Assembly (NCBI GenBank): GCA_001596135.1
Contig: CP014773.1
Span: 1,860,001-1,924,000, forward strand
DNA length: 64,000 nt
Direction: 5' to 3'
Source: Mucilaginibacter sp. PAMC 26640
GTDB lineage: Bacteria > Bacteroidota > Bacteroidia > Sphingobacteriales > Sphingobacteriaceae
Shown piece by piece: positions 9,143 to 17,862 of this stretch. The notes under the pieces were generated by a model. That model saw nothing but the letters and a program-made list of their open reading frames with translations. It had not been told where the DNA came from and did no database searches. The stretch's first letter is position 1, and each line of letters begins with the position of its first letter. Both the position numbers and the translations under genes were made by a program.

Positions 9143-10792
9143 TTAAATGCCTGCTTTTTCTCCCTTTAATTTAGAAGCGATCACCAGCGCACGGTAGGCA
9201 TTAACAATACCTCCTGTTTTTGATAGGGTTGTAAAATCAACTTTTTCTTTGGTGCCCGGTTTTAAAACCATCGTTCCCTTTAGCGGCGTAGCCGATTCAA
9301 GAATTACCTGCTTCAACTGTTTGGCGCTCAGGTTAGGGTAATACTCCAATACCAATGCAGCGATGCCAACCGTAATTGGCGAGGCAAAGCTGGTGCCATC
9401 GGCCGTGTTGAATTCAGCGTTGGTATCAACAGACGTAACCTTTACGCCCGGCGCAAAAACGTCCACGTTCTTTTTACCATAGTTGCTGAACGAGCCTGCC
9501 AGATTTTCATCGTTCTTTGCGGCAGAAGCACCTACGCTTATCACGTTATCTGCATCAGTTGCAGAGCCGTCGGCAAACAGATCATTCGGAAATTCAGGTT
9601 TTGCATCCACGTCCTGGTTATCATTACCTGATGCCTGGATCAGCAATACATCTTTAGATGCTGCATATTTAAAAGCTGCATCAACCCACTCTTTGTGCGG
9701 GGATAGTTTTTTACCAAAACTCATATTTACTACCCGGGCACCGTTATCAACTGCGTAGCGGATCGCATTGGCAATATCTTTATCATACTCGTCGCCATTG
9801 GGTACCGCTTTGATAGCCATAATGCGCACATTATCGGCCACGCCGTTAATGCCATAGTTGTTGTTACGTACTGCACCAATTAAACCCGCAACACCGGTAC
9901 CGTGCGATGCATCGGCAAATTTTAAGATGTTGTTACCGTATGGTTTGCCGTCCTGTACATCGGGGTTATCACCTACTATGCGTTTGCGGGCATCCAGATC
10001 CGGGGTAACATCATTATTCAGCTTAGCCAGGTACTCGCTTAAGTCGGTAATTATTTTAGCATTGGTTGCGCCTCCGCCTTCCTGCCCAAATACCGATGTC
10101 CAAACATATTTGCTGCGGTTTAATGTGTCGTTACTGGTTTTGATCTTATCCAGATCTTTTGCGGTAAAAGAATCATCTGTTTTTAAGTTCAGGGCCCTTT
10201 TAATATAACCGCTGGTAGCCATTAAAGCACTCATGGCCGGCTGTAACTGCGCAATTTCTTCGGTAGATTTGCGCAGGGTTTCATCATGTGTAAGCTTTAC
10301 TTTTTCCCAGTAAGCAAACTCTTTTTCCTGCCCGGCGGGGGCTGAGGTAAGGCTCATGTATTTGCCTTTGAGCTTATTGTACTCGCGGATCTCTTCGGTC
10401 GTTTCGGTATAATCACATTTGCCACCCGGGCCGCCAAGGAAATCCCAGCCATGCACATCATCTATATAACCGTTGTGGTCATCATCAATACCATTACCCG
10501 GGATCTCTTTTAAATTTACCCAGAGAACAGACTTCAGATCATTTTGGGCGGTATCTATACCGCTATCTATCGTAGCAACTACTACCGTTTTGCTTCTTTT
10601 ACCGGCTACAAACTGGTAAGCCTGTTTACCGCTGATGCCGAAAAACCCATCGGTTTTAAGGTCCATCAGGTGCCACGCTTTAGGCGGCTCGGGGGTGGCA
10701 GCGGGGGCTACCTGCGCATAACTGTTAAAGCCTGAGAATAGTACAGCGCTGCACAGCACCGCGCCGGAAAAATAATTACCAAATTTGTGCAT
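9143..10792 (-). CDS. Secreted subtilisin-like serine peptidase (S8 family)
   Basis: A 549-residue exported protease. Signal peptide about 1-26 (ends SYA before QVAP). Catalytic triad: Asp76 in TIDSGID, His297 in ASHGTGVAG, Ser468 in DGTSFASP; Asn390 in ASGN supplies the oxyanion hole. Asp and His are about 220 residues apart, against 30-60 in typical subtilases, because of a charged, helical insertion (about 125-290, including GKYMSLTS, LNLKTDDSF and YLAKLNNDV). A DDDHNGYIDD acidic stretch just after the Asp motif looks like a calcium site. No propeptide is obvious and there is no T9SS C-terminal sorting domain. Probably periplasmic or outer-membrane associated; the substrate is unknown. Confidence 0.93.
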   Translation of the reverse strand: MHKFGNYFSGAVLCSAVLFSGFNSYAQVAPAATPEPPKAWHLMDLKTDGFFGISGKQAYQFVAGKRSKTVVVATIDSGIDTAQNDLKSVLWVNLKEIPGNGIDDDHNGYIDDVHGWDFLGGPGGKCDYTETTEEIREYNKLKGKYMSLTSAPAGQEKEFAYWEKVKLTHDETLRKSTEEIAQLQPAMSALMATSGYIKRALNLKTDDSFTAKDLDKIKTSNDTLNRSKYVWTSVFGQEGGGATNAKIITDLSEYLAKLNNDVTPDLDARKRIVGDNPDVQDGKPYGNNILKFADASHGTGVAGLIGAVRNNNYGINGVADNVRIMAIKAVPNGDEYDKDIANAIRYAVDNGARVVNMSFGKKLSPHKEWVDAAFKYAASKDVLLIQASGNDNQDVDAKPEFPNDLFADGSATDADNVISVGASAAKNDENLAGSFSNYGKKNVDVFAPGVKVTSVDTNAEFNTADGTSFASPITVGIAALVLEYYPNLSAKQLKQVILESATPLKGTMVLKPGTKEKVDFTTLSKTGGIVNAYRALVIASKLKGEKAGI

Positions 10793-10817
10793 ATAAAAAT
10801 ACGTGTTGTTTTAAATG

Positions 10818-12359
10818 TTAAAGATCAAACTTGATCCCTTGTGCCAAAGGCAACGTTTTTGAGTAGTTTATAGTATTGGTTTGGCGCCGCATGTACACTT
10901 TCCACGCATCCGAACCTGATTCGCGACCGCCGCCGGTTTCTTTTTCTCCACCAAATGCGCCGCCAATTTCTGCCCCGGATGTACCGATGTTCACATTGGC
11001 AATTCCGCAATCAGAACCAGCGTAAGATAAAAATGTTTCCGCCTCGCGCAGGTTATTGGTCATGATGGCCGATGATAGCCCCTGGGGTACGCCATTTTGC
11101 AGGTAAATGGCTTCTTCTATGGTTTTGTATTTGATGAGGTAAAGGATAGGGGCAAAGGTTTCATGCTGCACAATCTGGTAATGATTTTCTACTTCGGCAA
11201 TGCAGGGTTTTACATAGCAGCCTGATGAGTAGGCGTCACCTTCCAGCTTGCCGCCTGCTACTACAAAATTACCGCCTTCGGCCTTGCATTTTTCTATCGA
11301 ATCCAGGTACAATGCAACTGCGTCCTGGTCTATCAGCGGGCCCATGTGATTTTCCTCGTTCAGCGGGTCGCCGATCTTGATCTGTCCGTAAGCATTAACT
11401 AATTTCTGTTTAAATGCGTCGTAGACACTTTCGTGGATAATGAGCCTGCGTGTGCTGGTGCAGCGCTGCCCGGCGGTACCAACCGCCCCAAATACAGCGC
11501 CGATGAGCGACATATCCAGGTCGGCATTTTCTGTAATGATGATCGCGTTGTTCCCGCCAAGTTCCAGCAGGCTTTTACCTAAACGTGCGCCTACGGCTAC
11601 GCTCACTGCTTTACCCATCCGGGTAGATCCTGTAGCAGAAATCAATGGTACGCGGGTGTCTGCCGCCATCAGTTCTCCAATCGCTCTGTCTCCAATTACC
11701 AGGCAGCTTACGCCTTCGTCAATATTATTCGCTTTAAAAACGGTTTGCGTAATATGCTGACAGGCAACGGCTGTTAAAGGCGTTTTTTCTGAGGGCTTCC
11801 AGATGCAAACATCGCCGCAAACCCAAGCCAGCATAGCGTTCCAGCTCCATACCGCAACAGGGAAGTTAAAGGCTGAAATAACGCCAACAATCCCAAGCGG
11901 ATGATACTGCTCATACATGCGGTGTTCCGGGCGTTCACTGTGCATGGTCAGGCCGTATAACTGGCGGCTCAGGCCCACCGCAAAATCGCAGATATCGATC
12001 ATTTCCTGTACTTCGCCGTACCCTTCCTGCAGGCTTTTGCCCATTTCGTAAGATACCAGGGCGCCAAGTTGCTTTTTGTTTGCCCGCAATTCGTCGCCAA
12101 TCTGGCGTACAATCTCGCCGCGCTTAGGCGCGGGGACAGTGCGCCATGTTTTAAAAGCTTTCGCAGCGGTATCCACAACACGGTTATAGTCGGCAGCGGT
12201 GGCGAATTTTACGGCGGCTATCTTTTTTCCATCGGTAGGAGAAAAGATGTCTTTTACCTCAGCATCAGGGCTGCTACCCCAGTTACTGCCGGTGCTGAAG
12301 GCTTCGTTTATGTCGTTAATATGTAAATGATCCAGGATGTCGGAGATTATTACGCTCAT
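10818..12359 (-). CDS. Antiquitin-type aldehyde dehydrogenase (ALDH7, alpha-aminoadipic semialdehyde dehydrogenase-like)
   Basis: NAD-dependent oxidation of an aldehyde, most likely alpha-aminoadipate semialdehyde in lysine catabolism, judging by family. The 513-residue product has Asn165 (SAFNFP), general base Glu266 (LLELGGN) and nucleophile Cys300 (AGQRCTSTRR). The C-terminal FGGEKETGGGRESGSDAWK and MRRQTNTINYS are typical of the ALDH7 branch. The frame is open 18 bp upstream, but MSVIISDILDHLHIND fits the family better and follows a -7 element closely. No lysine aminotransferase or saccharopine gene is adjacent, so the pathway assignment rests on the family alone. Confidence 0.92.
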   Translation of the reverse strand: MSVIISDILDHLHINDINEAFSTGSNWGSSPDAEVKDIFSPTDGKKIAAVKFATAADYNRVVDTAAKAFKTWRTVPAPKRGEIVRQIGDELRANKKQLGALVSYEMGKSLQEGYGEVQEMIDICDFAVGLSRQLYGLTMHSERPEHRMYEQYHPLGIVGVISAFNFPVAVWSWNAMLAWVCGDVCIWKPSEKTPLTAVACQHITQTVFKANNIDEGVSCLVIGDRAIGELMAADTRVPLISATGSTRMGKAVSVAVGARLGKSLLELGGNNAIIITENADLDMSLIGAVFGAVGTAGQRCTSTRRLIIHESVYDAFKQKLVNAYGQIKIGDPLNEENHMGPLIDQDAVALYLDSIEKCKAEGGNFVVAGGKLEGDAYSSGCYVKPCIAEVENHYQIVQHETFAPILYLIKYKTIEEAIYLQNGVPQGLSSAIMTNNLREAETFLSYAGSDCGIANVNIGTSGAEIGGAFGGEKETGGGRESGSDAWKVYMRRQTNTINYSKTLPLAQGIKFDL

Positions 12360-12374
12360 AATTGGTACTTTTGT

Positions 12375-12382
12375 CAAAGTTA
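12375..12382 (-). promoter_or_regulatory. -7 element of the aldehyde dehydrogenase gene
   Basis: On the minus strand TAACTTTG, a perfect TAnnTTTG, ends 15 bp before the ATG at 12359, giving a predicted leader of about 10 bases. Confidence 0.5.
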
Positions 12383-12604
12383 AAAATCTTTAGGGCAAAT
12401 AAAATCACTACCCACCGCCTCCCGCTTCAATTGCTTTACATTTATTATCAGCCACTTGTCATTAAGGGTGTTAGTAATGTGTGTATGTTGAAAACTTATT
12501 TGCTTTAACGATTCTTATTATTGTAATTTGAACTCATAGCGTAAGCTTTAGGCGGTATGGACGTGCCTGAGGTGTATTATATGATGTTCTGCAAAAAAAC
12601 TTGA

Positions 12605-14008
12605 ATGGAAGAAGAATTTGAATTTGGTTTTACCGAAGATCCAAAGTTTTCGGTAGAACGATACGAAGAGATGATCCGCAATCATGATCAATACTTTTTT
12701 GATGCGCAGGCTTTTGAAAACATCATCGACTACTATATTGAAAAGAATGATCCGGCGAAAGCCCTGCAAGTTTCAGAGTACGCCCGTAATCAGCACCCAT
12801 TTGCTGCTGTGTTTTTTATAAAGCAAGCGCAATTGCTGGTGGTAACCAACAGGTCATCAGAGGCCTTTGCCGCCTTGGATAAGGCCGCCATGCTGGAGGC
12901 AAGCGATGCAGACATTTACATTATCAGGGGCAACCTTTATGAAAGTATGGAACGCAACGCCGAAGCCCTGGAGAATTATGAAAAGGCACTTGGCCTTGCC
13001 GAAGAAACCGACGAGATTTTACTGCACATTGCCTACGTTTACCAAAACATGGGCGAGTATGATACTGCGATTACCTACCTTAAGCTGTGCCTTAAACAGA
13101 ATATGGAGAATCAGGATGCCCTGTACGAACTGGCATTTTGTTACGATGTTTTGGATAACCAGCAGGAAAGTGTTCAGTTTTATCAGCAGTATATCGATAA
13201 TGAGCCTTACAGTTACGCGGCCTGGTACAACCTGGGTAACGCGTACACCAAACTGAGCCTTTTTGAAAAAGCGATAGATGCTTACGATTATGCTATCCTG
13301 ATCAAAGACAGTTTTGCATCTGCCTATTTTAACAAGGGTAATGCCCTGGTTAACCTGGAGAAGTATGCAGAGGCTATTGATGTTTACCGCGAAACCTTTG
13401 AGTACGAACAGCCCAATGCCGATACCTATTGCGCAATTGGCGAATGCTACGAGAAGCTGGAGCAGATGGATGAGGCGCGTTCGTTCTATAAAAAATCTGT
13501 TAAGATGGATCCTAAGCTGGCAGATGCCTGGTTTGGTATTGGTGTGACACTTGATTTTGAAGAACGCTATTTCGAGGCGCTGCATTTTTATAAAAAAGCA
13601 CTGGATCTGGATATCGCCAACGCTGACTATTGGTTTGCAATTGCCGATGCCGAATACAAACTGGGCCACATGGACGAGTCTGAAGCGGCCTACGAAAAGG
13701 TGGTGGAACTCAACCCGCTCGATGTGGATGCCTGGCTGGATTACTCATCTATTTTATATGAGCAGCAGCGTTTGGAAACAGCGATTGAGATTATTTCATC
13801 GGCTATAAAAAACAACCCCGAAGCAGCAGAATTGTACTACCGTATGGTGGCCTATCTTTTTGCCAAAGGAGAATATAATGAGGCGCTAAGCTATTTGGAA
13901 GTCGCCCTAACTTCAGACCCCGAGAAGCATTTTATTCTATTTGATTACCTGCCCCAGCTGCAGGAAAATAAAGTGATCATCGATATTATTAACCGGTATA
14001 CGAAGTAA
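12605..14008 (+). CDS. Tetratricopeptide-repeat protein
   Basis: A 467-residue cytoplasmic protein made almost wholly of TPR units (about ten, residues 35-440), seen as recurring A..Y..LG..Y....A...Y..A patterns such as AYVYQNMGEYDTAITYLKL, AWYNLGNAYTKLSLFEKAI and YFNKGNALVNLEKYAEAI. No signal peptide or catalytic domain. TPR superhelices bind partner proteins; the partner is not evident. It begins with an acidic segment (MEEEFEFGFTEDP). The start codon follows a short A-rich leader. The transcript is closed by a T-tailed hairpin inside the downstream repeat. Confidence 0.93.
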   Translation: MEEEFEFGFTEDPKFSVERYEEMIRNHDQYFFDAQAFENIIDYYIEKNDPAKALQVSEYARNQHPFAAVFFIKQAQLLVVTNRSSEAFAALDKAAMLEASDADIYIIRGNLYESMERNAEALENYEKALGLAEETDEILLHIAYVYQNMGEYDTAITYLKLCLKQNMENQDALYELAFCYDVLDNQQESVQFYQQYIDNEPYSYAAWYNLGNAYTKLSLFEKAIDAYDYAILIKDSFASAYFNKGNALVNLEKYAEAIDVYRETFEYEQPNADTYCAIGECYEKLEQMDEARSFYKKSVKMDPKLADAWFGIGVTLDFEERYFEALHFYKKALDLDIANADYWFAIADAEYKLGHMDESEAAYEKVVELNPLDVDAWLDYSSILYEQQRLETAIEIISSAIKNNPEAAELYYRMVAYLFAKGEYNEALSYLEVALTSDPEKHFILFDYLPQLQENKVIIDIINRYTK

Positions 14009-14175
14009 ATGTGCGAATGTGCACATTTAAAATGTGCAGATTTTAAATGTGCGGATGTGCAGATTTCAAATGTGCAGATGAGGAATCATCTGCACATTTT
14101 TTTTGCAGCTGTTCCAGTCAGTTGCACATCCGCACATCCGCACATCCGCACATCCGCAGCACATCTCCACATTTG
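14009..14175. repeat. GTGCAGATG inverted-array repeat
   Basis: Arrays of the degenerate word ATGTGC(A/G)GAT in one orientation (14009-14080), then the complement GCACATCCGCACATCCG to 14175. The same family occurs at 44717-44863. It begins directly at the TPR stop codon. The 240-bp open frame across it is a by-product of the repeat. Confidence 0.85.
14068..14104 (+). terminator. Intrinsic terminator formed by repeat arms
   Basis: AAATGTGCAGATG (14068-14080), six-base loop, CATCTGCACATTT (14087-14099), perfect 13-bp stem followed by five further T. Terminates the TPR gene. Confidence 0.8.
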
Positions 14176-14279
14176 TTTTCATCTTAACAAACCCTTAACA
14201 TTTCGTTATTGGATATCTGCATATCAAAGCGGATATTTGCGGCATTAATACTTTTAGTTATAAGCTATAACCTGCTAAG

Positions 14280-15038
14280 ATGAATTACGAGATAAAAGGC
14301 TTGCCGGAACGTACTGCTAAACCCAGGAATAAAGGGTTGACGATGGTGATGGATAAGGGCCTTAGCCTTCGCCAGGCGGAAGATTTTATTGAAATGGGTG
14401 CTGGTTATACCGACCTGGTTAAACTGGGCTGGGCCACGTCCTATGTTACGCCAAACCTGGATGCCAAGTTAAAGCTTTACAAAGATGCCGGCCTGCCGGT
14501 TTATTTTGGTGGTACGCTGTTTGAAGCGATGATCGTGCGGGGGCAGTTTGATGATTACCGACGCATCCTTGATAAATACCAGATGCAATATTGCGAGGTG
14601 TCTGACGGTAGTATTGAGATTGAGCATGAGGAGAAATGCGAATATATCCGTAAGCTGAGTAAGCAGATTACGGTGATATCTGAAGTAGGATCAAAAGACG
14701 TGCAGAAGATCTTTGCACCGTACAAATGGATCAAGCTGATGAATGCAGAGATAGAAGCCGGATCCTGGAAGGTAATTGCCGAAGCCCGCGAGAGTGGCAA
14801 CGTTGGGATCTACCGCGATTCAGGGGAAGTAAGGCAGGGGCTGGTTGATGAGATCCTGACTCAGATCCCCGAGGAAACCATTATTTGGGAAGCCCCGCAA
14901 AAAGCACAACAGGTATGGTTTATCAAACTTATCGGTGCTAATGTAAGCCTGGGTAACATCGCCCCGGCGGATATCATCCCGCTGGAAACGCTTCGGTTAG
15001 GTATCCGGAGCGATACGTTTGAGCATTTTTTGAAGTAA
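14280..15038 (+). CDS. comA: Phosphosulfolactate synthase (ComA family)
   Basis: Adds sulfite to phosphoenolpyruvate to give (R)-phosphosulfolactate. The 252-residue product matches the PF02679 barrel throughout: KPRNKGLTMVMDKGL (about 14-29), GAGYTDLVKLGWATS (about 41-55), LPVYFGGTLFE, YCEVSDGSIEI and EVGSKD motifs, and the C-terminal NVSLGNIAPADIIPLETLR. Known products of this step are coenzyme M in methanogens and sulfolactate in Bacillus spores. Bacteroidota make neither coenzyme M nor spores, so a route toward a sulfonate such as a sulfonolipid precursor is plausible but is inference. No ComB or ComC homologue lies within the window. Preceded by TACTTTTA, a weak -7 candidate. Confidence 0.88.
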   Translation: MNYEIKGLPERTAKPRNKGLTMVMDKGLSLRQAEDFIEMGAGYTDLVKLGWATSYVTPNLDAKLKLYKDAGLPVYFGGTLFEAMIVRGQFDDYRRILDKYQMQYCEVSDGSIEIEHEEKCEYIRKLSKQITVISEVGSKDVQKIFAPYKWIKLMNAEIEAGSWKVIAEARESGNVGIYRDSGEVRQGLVDEILTQIPEETIIWEAPQKAQQVWFIKLIGANVSLGNIAPADIIPLETLRLGIRSDTFEHFLK

Positions 15039-15130
15039 AGGGTTTTTATAAGTTCGTGCCTCGAAATGACGCTTTTTTAAGTTGAAACAACGCTCCCTGC
15101 CATCTGTTACCTCAATAAACAACAGTAATC

Positions 15131-15397
15131 ATGAGCGACCCAAAAGACAAATCGTCCTTAAATAATCCGCCGGGCATATCTGATGTGGATGCCGAACAGG
15201 ATGTAATTACCAACAGCGAAGAAATTGTGAACCAGGAAGGCGTTGTTGCCGATACCGACGGCATTACCGAAACGTTTAGCGAATCTGAACCATCAACAGC
15301 CGTAAACGCAGCGCATACTTCATCAACCGAATCACAACCCGCGGGTGGCGATACCATTTCGGATGCCGATGTTGCGGGAGATGACAACATTATTTAA
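15131..15397 (+). CDS. Small acidic, disordered hypothetical protein
   Basis: An 88-residue product dominated by Asp, Glu, Ser, Thr and Asn, with almost no aromatic residues and no cysteine, signal peptide or membrane segment; it should be intrinsically disordered. Low-complexity character makes any homology call unreliable. The ORF begins at an ATG after ACAGTAATC and ends 16 bp before a strong terminator, which supports a real transcription unit. An antisense open frame of similar length overlaps it, but it lacks a matching terminator arrangement. Function unknown. Confidence 0.55.
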   Translation: MSDPKDKSSLNNPPGISDVDAEQDVITNSEEIVNQEGVVADTDGITETFSESEPSTAVNAAHTSSTESQPAGGDTISDADVAGDDNII

Positions 15398-15413
15398 GCC
15401 GGAATAAATTACC

Positions 15414-15448
15414 AAAAGAGGCAGCCTGAATTTTAGACTGCCTCTTTT
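15414..15448. terminator. Bidirectional terminator
   Basis: AAAAGAGGCAG and CTGCCTCTTTT form a perfect 11-bp stem between the acidic-protein gene and the convergent esterase gene. Confidence 0.88.
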
Positions 15449-15467
15449 GCTTCTCGTAACCAGCTAA

Positions 15468-16265
15468 TTACTTCTTATGCGAAAATAGCCACGGAATTAG
15501 CCCTGGTTCGTTAAAAGCATCGTCCCAGCTGTTGTGGCCGTCGTTGGGGTACACGGTATATTTTGGCTCGGCCCCCGCATCCTTCAGCGCAGCAACCATC
15601 ACGTCTGAGTGATCTATCGGCACCACGTTATCCTTTCCGCCATGGAAGATCCACATCGGTACCTTTTTAGCGAAAACAGCCGCGTTATTGGTGTTATCGC
15701 CTCCGCAAATACTAAACGCCGCGGCAAAAACTTTTGGTTTGCGCCTCAACAGTTCAAACGTACCCATACCGCCCATAGAAAGGCCTCCCACATAAACCTG
15801 CTTTTTGTTTACAAAAGGCTTATCCAACATTTGATTTACCAGGCCCAGTAATGCACCCATGGCGCTGGTTGGTTCGCCGCCTTGCTGGAAATGGAAGGTT
15901 CGTTTACCGCCTGCTGTATCAATTTTTACATTGCTCCAATAGCTGCCGGCGGGGCATTGCGGGTAAACTACGATAGCCGGGTAATTTTGGCGAATCGTAT
16001 CGTTAAGGAAAAGTTTGGGGCCGTAAGCCAGTTGTGCATTGTTATCCGTGCCCCGCTCACCGGAGCCATGCAGCACAAAGATCAATGCGTACTTCTGGGC
16101 GGGATCAAACTTTTTAGGGAACAGGATGCGGTAGGGCAGCGTATCTTTCCCGGAGATGAACGATCCCCTGTCGAACGCGCCATTAACTTGCGCTTGTGCA
16201 AAAACAGGAAATGCCAGGTGCAAGGCACCCAGCATTCCAATTACTAATATTTTTTTGAAGGTCAT
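15468..16265 (-). CDS. Secreted alpha/beta-hydrolase (esterase/prolyl-oligopeptidase-like)
   Basis: A 265-residue exported hydrolase. Signal peptide about 1-25 (FAQAQV). Catalytic triad readable as Ser163 (GGLSMGGMG), Asp212 (HGGKDNVVP) and His244 (NDGHNSW); the oxyanion segment is VLHGSGERG (about 64-72). This is the compact type annotated as phospholipase/carboxylesterase or dienelactone hydrolase and common in polysaccharide utilisation loci, where such enzymes remove acyl groups from glycans. Last gene of the minus-strand locus led by the SusC/SusD pair. Whether it removes succinyl or acetyl substituents from beta-1,2-glucan is speculation. Confidence 0.85.
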   Translation of the reverse strand: MTFKKILVIGMLGALHLAFPVFAQAQVNGAFDRGSFISGKDTLPYRILFPKKFDPAQKYALIFVLHGSGERGTDNNAQLAYGPKLFLNDTIRQNYPAIVVYPQCPAGSYWSNVKIDTAGGKRTFHFQQGGEPTSAMGALLGLVNQMLDKPFVNKKQVYVGGLSMGGMGTFELLRRKPKVFAAAFSICGGDNTNNAAVFAKKVPMWIFHGGKDNVVPIDHSDVMVAALKDAGAEPKYTVYPNDGHNSWDDAFNEPGLIPWLFSHKK

Positions 16266-16403
16266 AGTGCCTGTGTTAAGATCGGTGAATAATTGGCTTG
16301 CATTCTAAACGTAAATAATTAAAAATCGATTTATGCAGGGCCAAATATATTTTACCGGCTTTAACCGTATCGCTCCAAAATAAAAGAGTTGATCATTATT
16401 GGT

Positions 16404-17753
16404 TTAATTTTTTCCTAAATACGGGCTCTGGAAATTCAATTTCTTGAGACCACTTTGCACTTCGGGTGCGCTCATGAACAGGTTCCATAACAGGCCCGAG
16501 CGGTAGTTTTCTATCATCACTATTTCCGGCCCCTGGTCAATTGCCAGGTACGATTTTCCGTACCAGCCCTTTGATTCGCTAAAGGCATCGGTAAAGCCAT
16601 ATTCGCCCCAGATCTTGTCGCCCAGGTCATAATAAAAATGGCGCAATGCCAGCATCGAATACTTTGGCGAGTAAGGGAATGCGGAGATGGCGGCCGTTGG
16701 CGTTATCACCCCCAAATCGTTTGTAGGCGAGTGGGCATTGTAACCCTCGTAATTATCACTTGCGGTAAGTCCCCAGCAGTTTTCACCGTAGCCTTTAAAT
16801 TTCTTAGGATTGGCAACACAGTAGGCATGATTAATAAATGTATGGTTTTGATTCTGCTCCCAGTAATCAGCATATTGGTCCTTAAGCCCGGTAGGGTTTA
16901 GGCCCAGGAACGAGTACTGCGAAAAGAAAAGCGGGCCACCATAATCAAAACCTAAAGGCAACTTAAAGCCATAAAAGGTTTGGCCGTTTTTAAAGAAATC
17001 ACTTTGTGCCCAGCCGCGGTGATATACATCGGTAACCGGCGCATGATTTGCAGAGCTTGCGGCAAGAATGTAGGTGATCAAACATTCGTTAAAACCACGG
17101 ATAGGGAAATTCATCGACCAGCCATAGTTAGGGCTCCAGTGCCAGTACAGGTTGTCGCGGTTATCCTGTGTAAACCATTGCCAGTCCATTTCGCCCCACA
17201 TCCAGCTGATCACATCGCGTATGCGGCGCTCTTTAGAATCGTTGGCAGTGAAGTATTGTTTGGCGCACAATAGCCCCTGGAACAGGTAGGCCGTCTCCAC
17301 AATGTCGGCACCATCATCACGGCGGCCAAAGCGGATAGTTTTGCCCGTTTCGCCATTCAGCCAGTGTGGGAAAGCGCCATGGTAAGAATCGGCCTTGTAC
17401 AGAAAATCCACAATTTTTACCATCCGGTCAACCGCTTGGGCATGCGTAACAAATTTACGGTGATCAGCGGCAATCAGCGCCATAATGCCAAAGCCCGAGC
17501 CGCCGGTGGTAACCACCTCGTTGCCATAATCGAAGGCTGCATTGCTGCGTTCACGGGCAAGGCCGCTGGCAGGGTGCCCAAAATCCCAGAAGTAACGGAA
17601 GGTTTGACGCTGAACCACATCGAGGAGTGCGCTATCGCTCAGGTTTTTGATGATGCCAACGGGTTTGATGCCGTCGGTTGGTTTCGCTTTCTTTTGGGAA
17701 AAGCCGCTCAGTACGATGAACAACAACAGAAAGGTTGATGCAAATTTTTTCAT
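16404..17753 (-). CDS. GH144-type glucanase (glucoamylase-like family)
   Basis: A 449-residue secreted glycoside hydrolase. Signal peptide about 1-19 (VLSGFSQ). The body is an (alpha/alpha)6-barrel glucoamylase-like domain, recognised by QRQTFRYFWDFGHPASGLAR (about 49-68), GGSGFGIMALI, GRRDDGADIVETAYLFQGLL (about 149-168) and WHWSPNYGWSMNFPIRGFNE. In Bacteroidota this family (GH144, described for a Chitinophaga enzyme) is endo-beta-1,2-glucanase. It is separated from susD by a hairpin, so it may be expressed at a lower level. The substrate call is by family and context; other alpha/alpha-barrel activities cannot be excluded. Confidence 0.85.
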   Translation of the reverse strand: MKKFASTFLLLFIVLSGFSQKKAKPTDGIKPVGIIKNLSDSALLDVVQRQTFRYFWDFGHPASGLARERSNAAFDYGNEVVTTGGSGFGIMALIAADHRKFVTHAQAVDRMVKIVDFLYKADSYHGAFPHWLNGETGKTIRFGRRDDGADIVETAYLFQGLLCAKQYFTANDSKERRIRDVISWMWGEMDWQWFTQDNRDNLYWHWSPNYGWSMNFPIRGFNECLITYILAASSANHAPVTDVYHRGWAQSDFFKNGQTFYGFKLPLGFDYGGPLFFSQYSFLGLNPTGLKDQYADYWEQNQNHTFINHAYCVANPKKFKGYGENCWGLTASDNYEGYNAHSPTNDLGVITPTAAISAFPYSPKYSMLALRHFYYDLGDKIWGEYGFTDAFSESKGWYGKSYLAIDQGPEIVMIENYRSGLLWNLFMSAPEVQSGLKKLNFQSPYLGKN

Positions 17754-17809
17754 TTCGGAAGAATTTATTGAAGTATTTGGCTAAATAAAAGCCATTTTGA
17801 TTTAATGAA

Positions 17810-17840
17810 AGAGGCTGCCTGCATAATACAGGCAGCCTCT
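17810..17840 (-). terminator. Hairpin between susD-like and GH144 genes
   Basis: AGAGGCTGCCTG and CAGGCAGCCTCT form a perfect 12-bp stem, 22 bp after the SusD stop. The following T-run is short, so it may be a partial terminator or an mRNA-stabilising end. Confidence 0.7.
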
Positions 17841-17862
17841 CCAATCTACTGGCGGGTATTTA

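Noticed and set aside
14009..14248. A 79-codon ORF rich in Cys, His and Ala after the TPR gene
   Set aside because: Its periodic composition is a by-product of the GTGCAGATG repeat array.
15112..15390. Antisense 92-codon ORF opposite the small acidic protein gene
   Set aside because: The plus-strand ORF has a leader and a terminator just behind its stop; the antisense frame is Ser/Val-rich shadow sequence.
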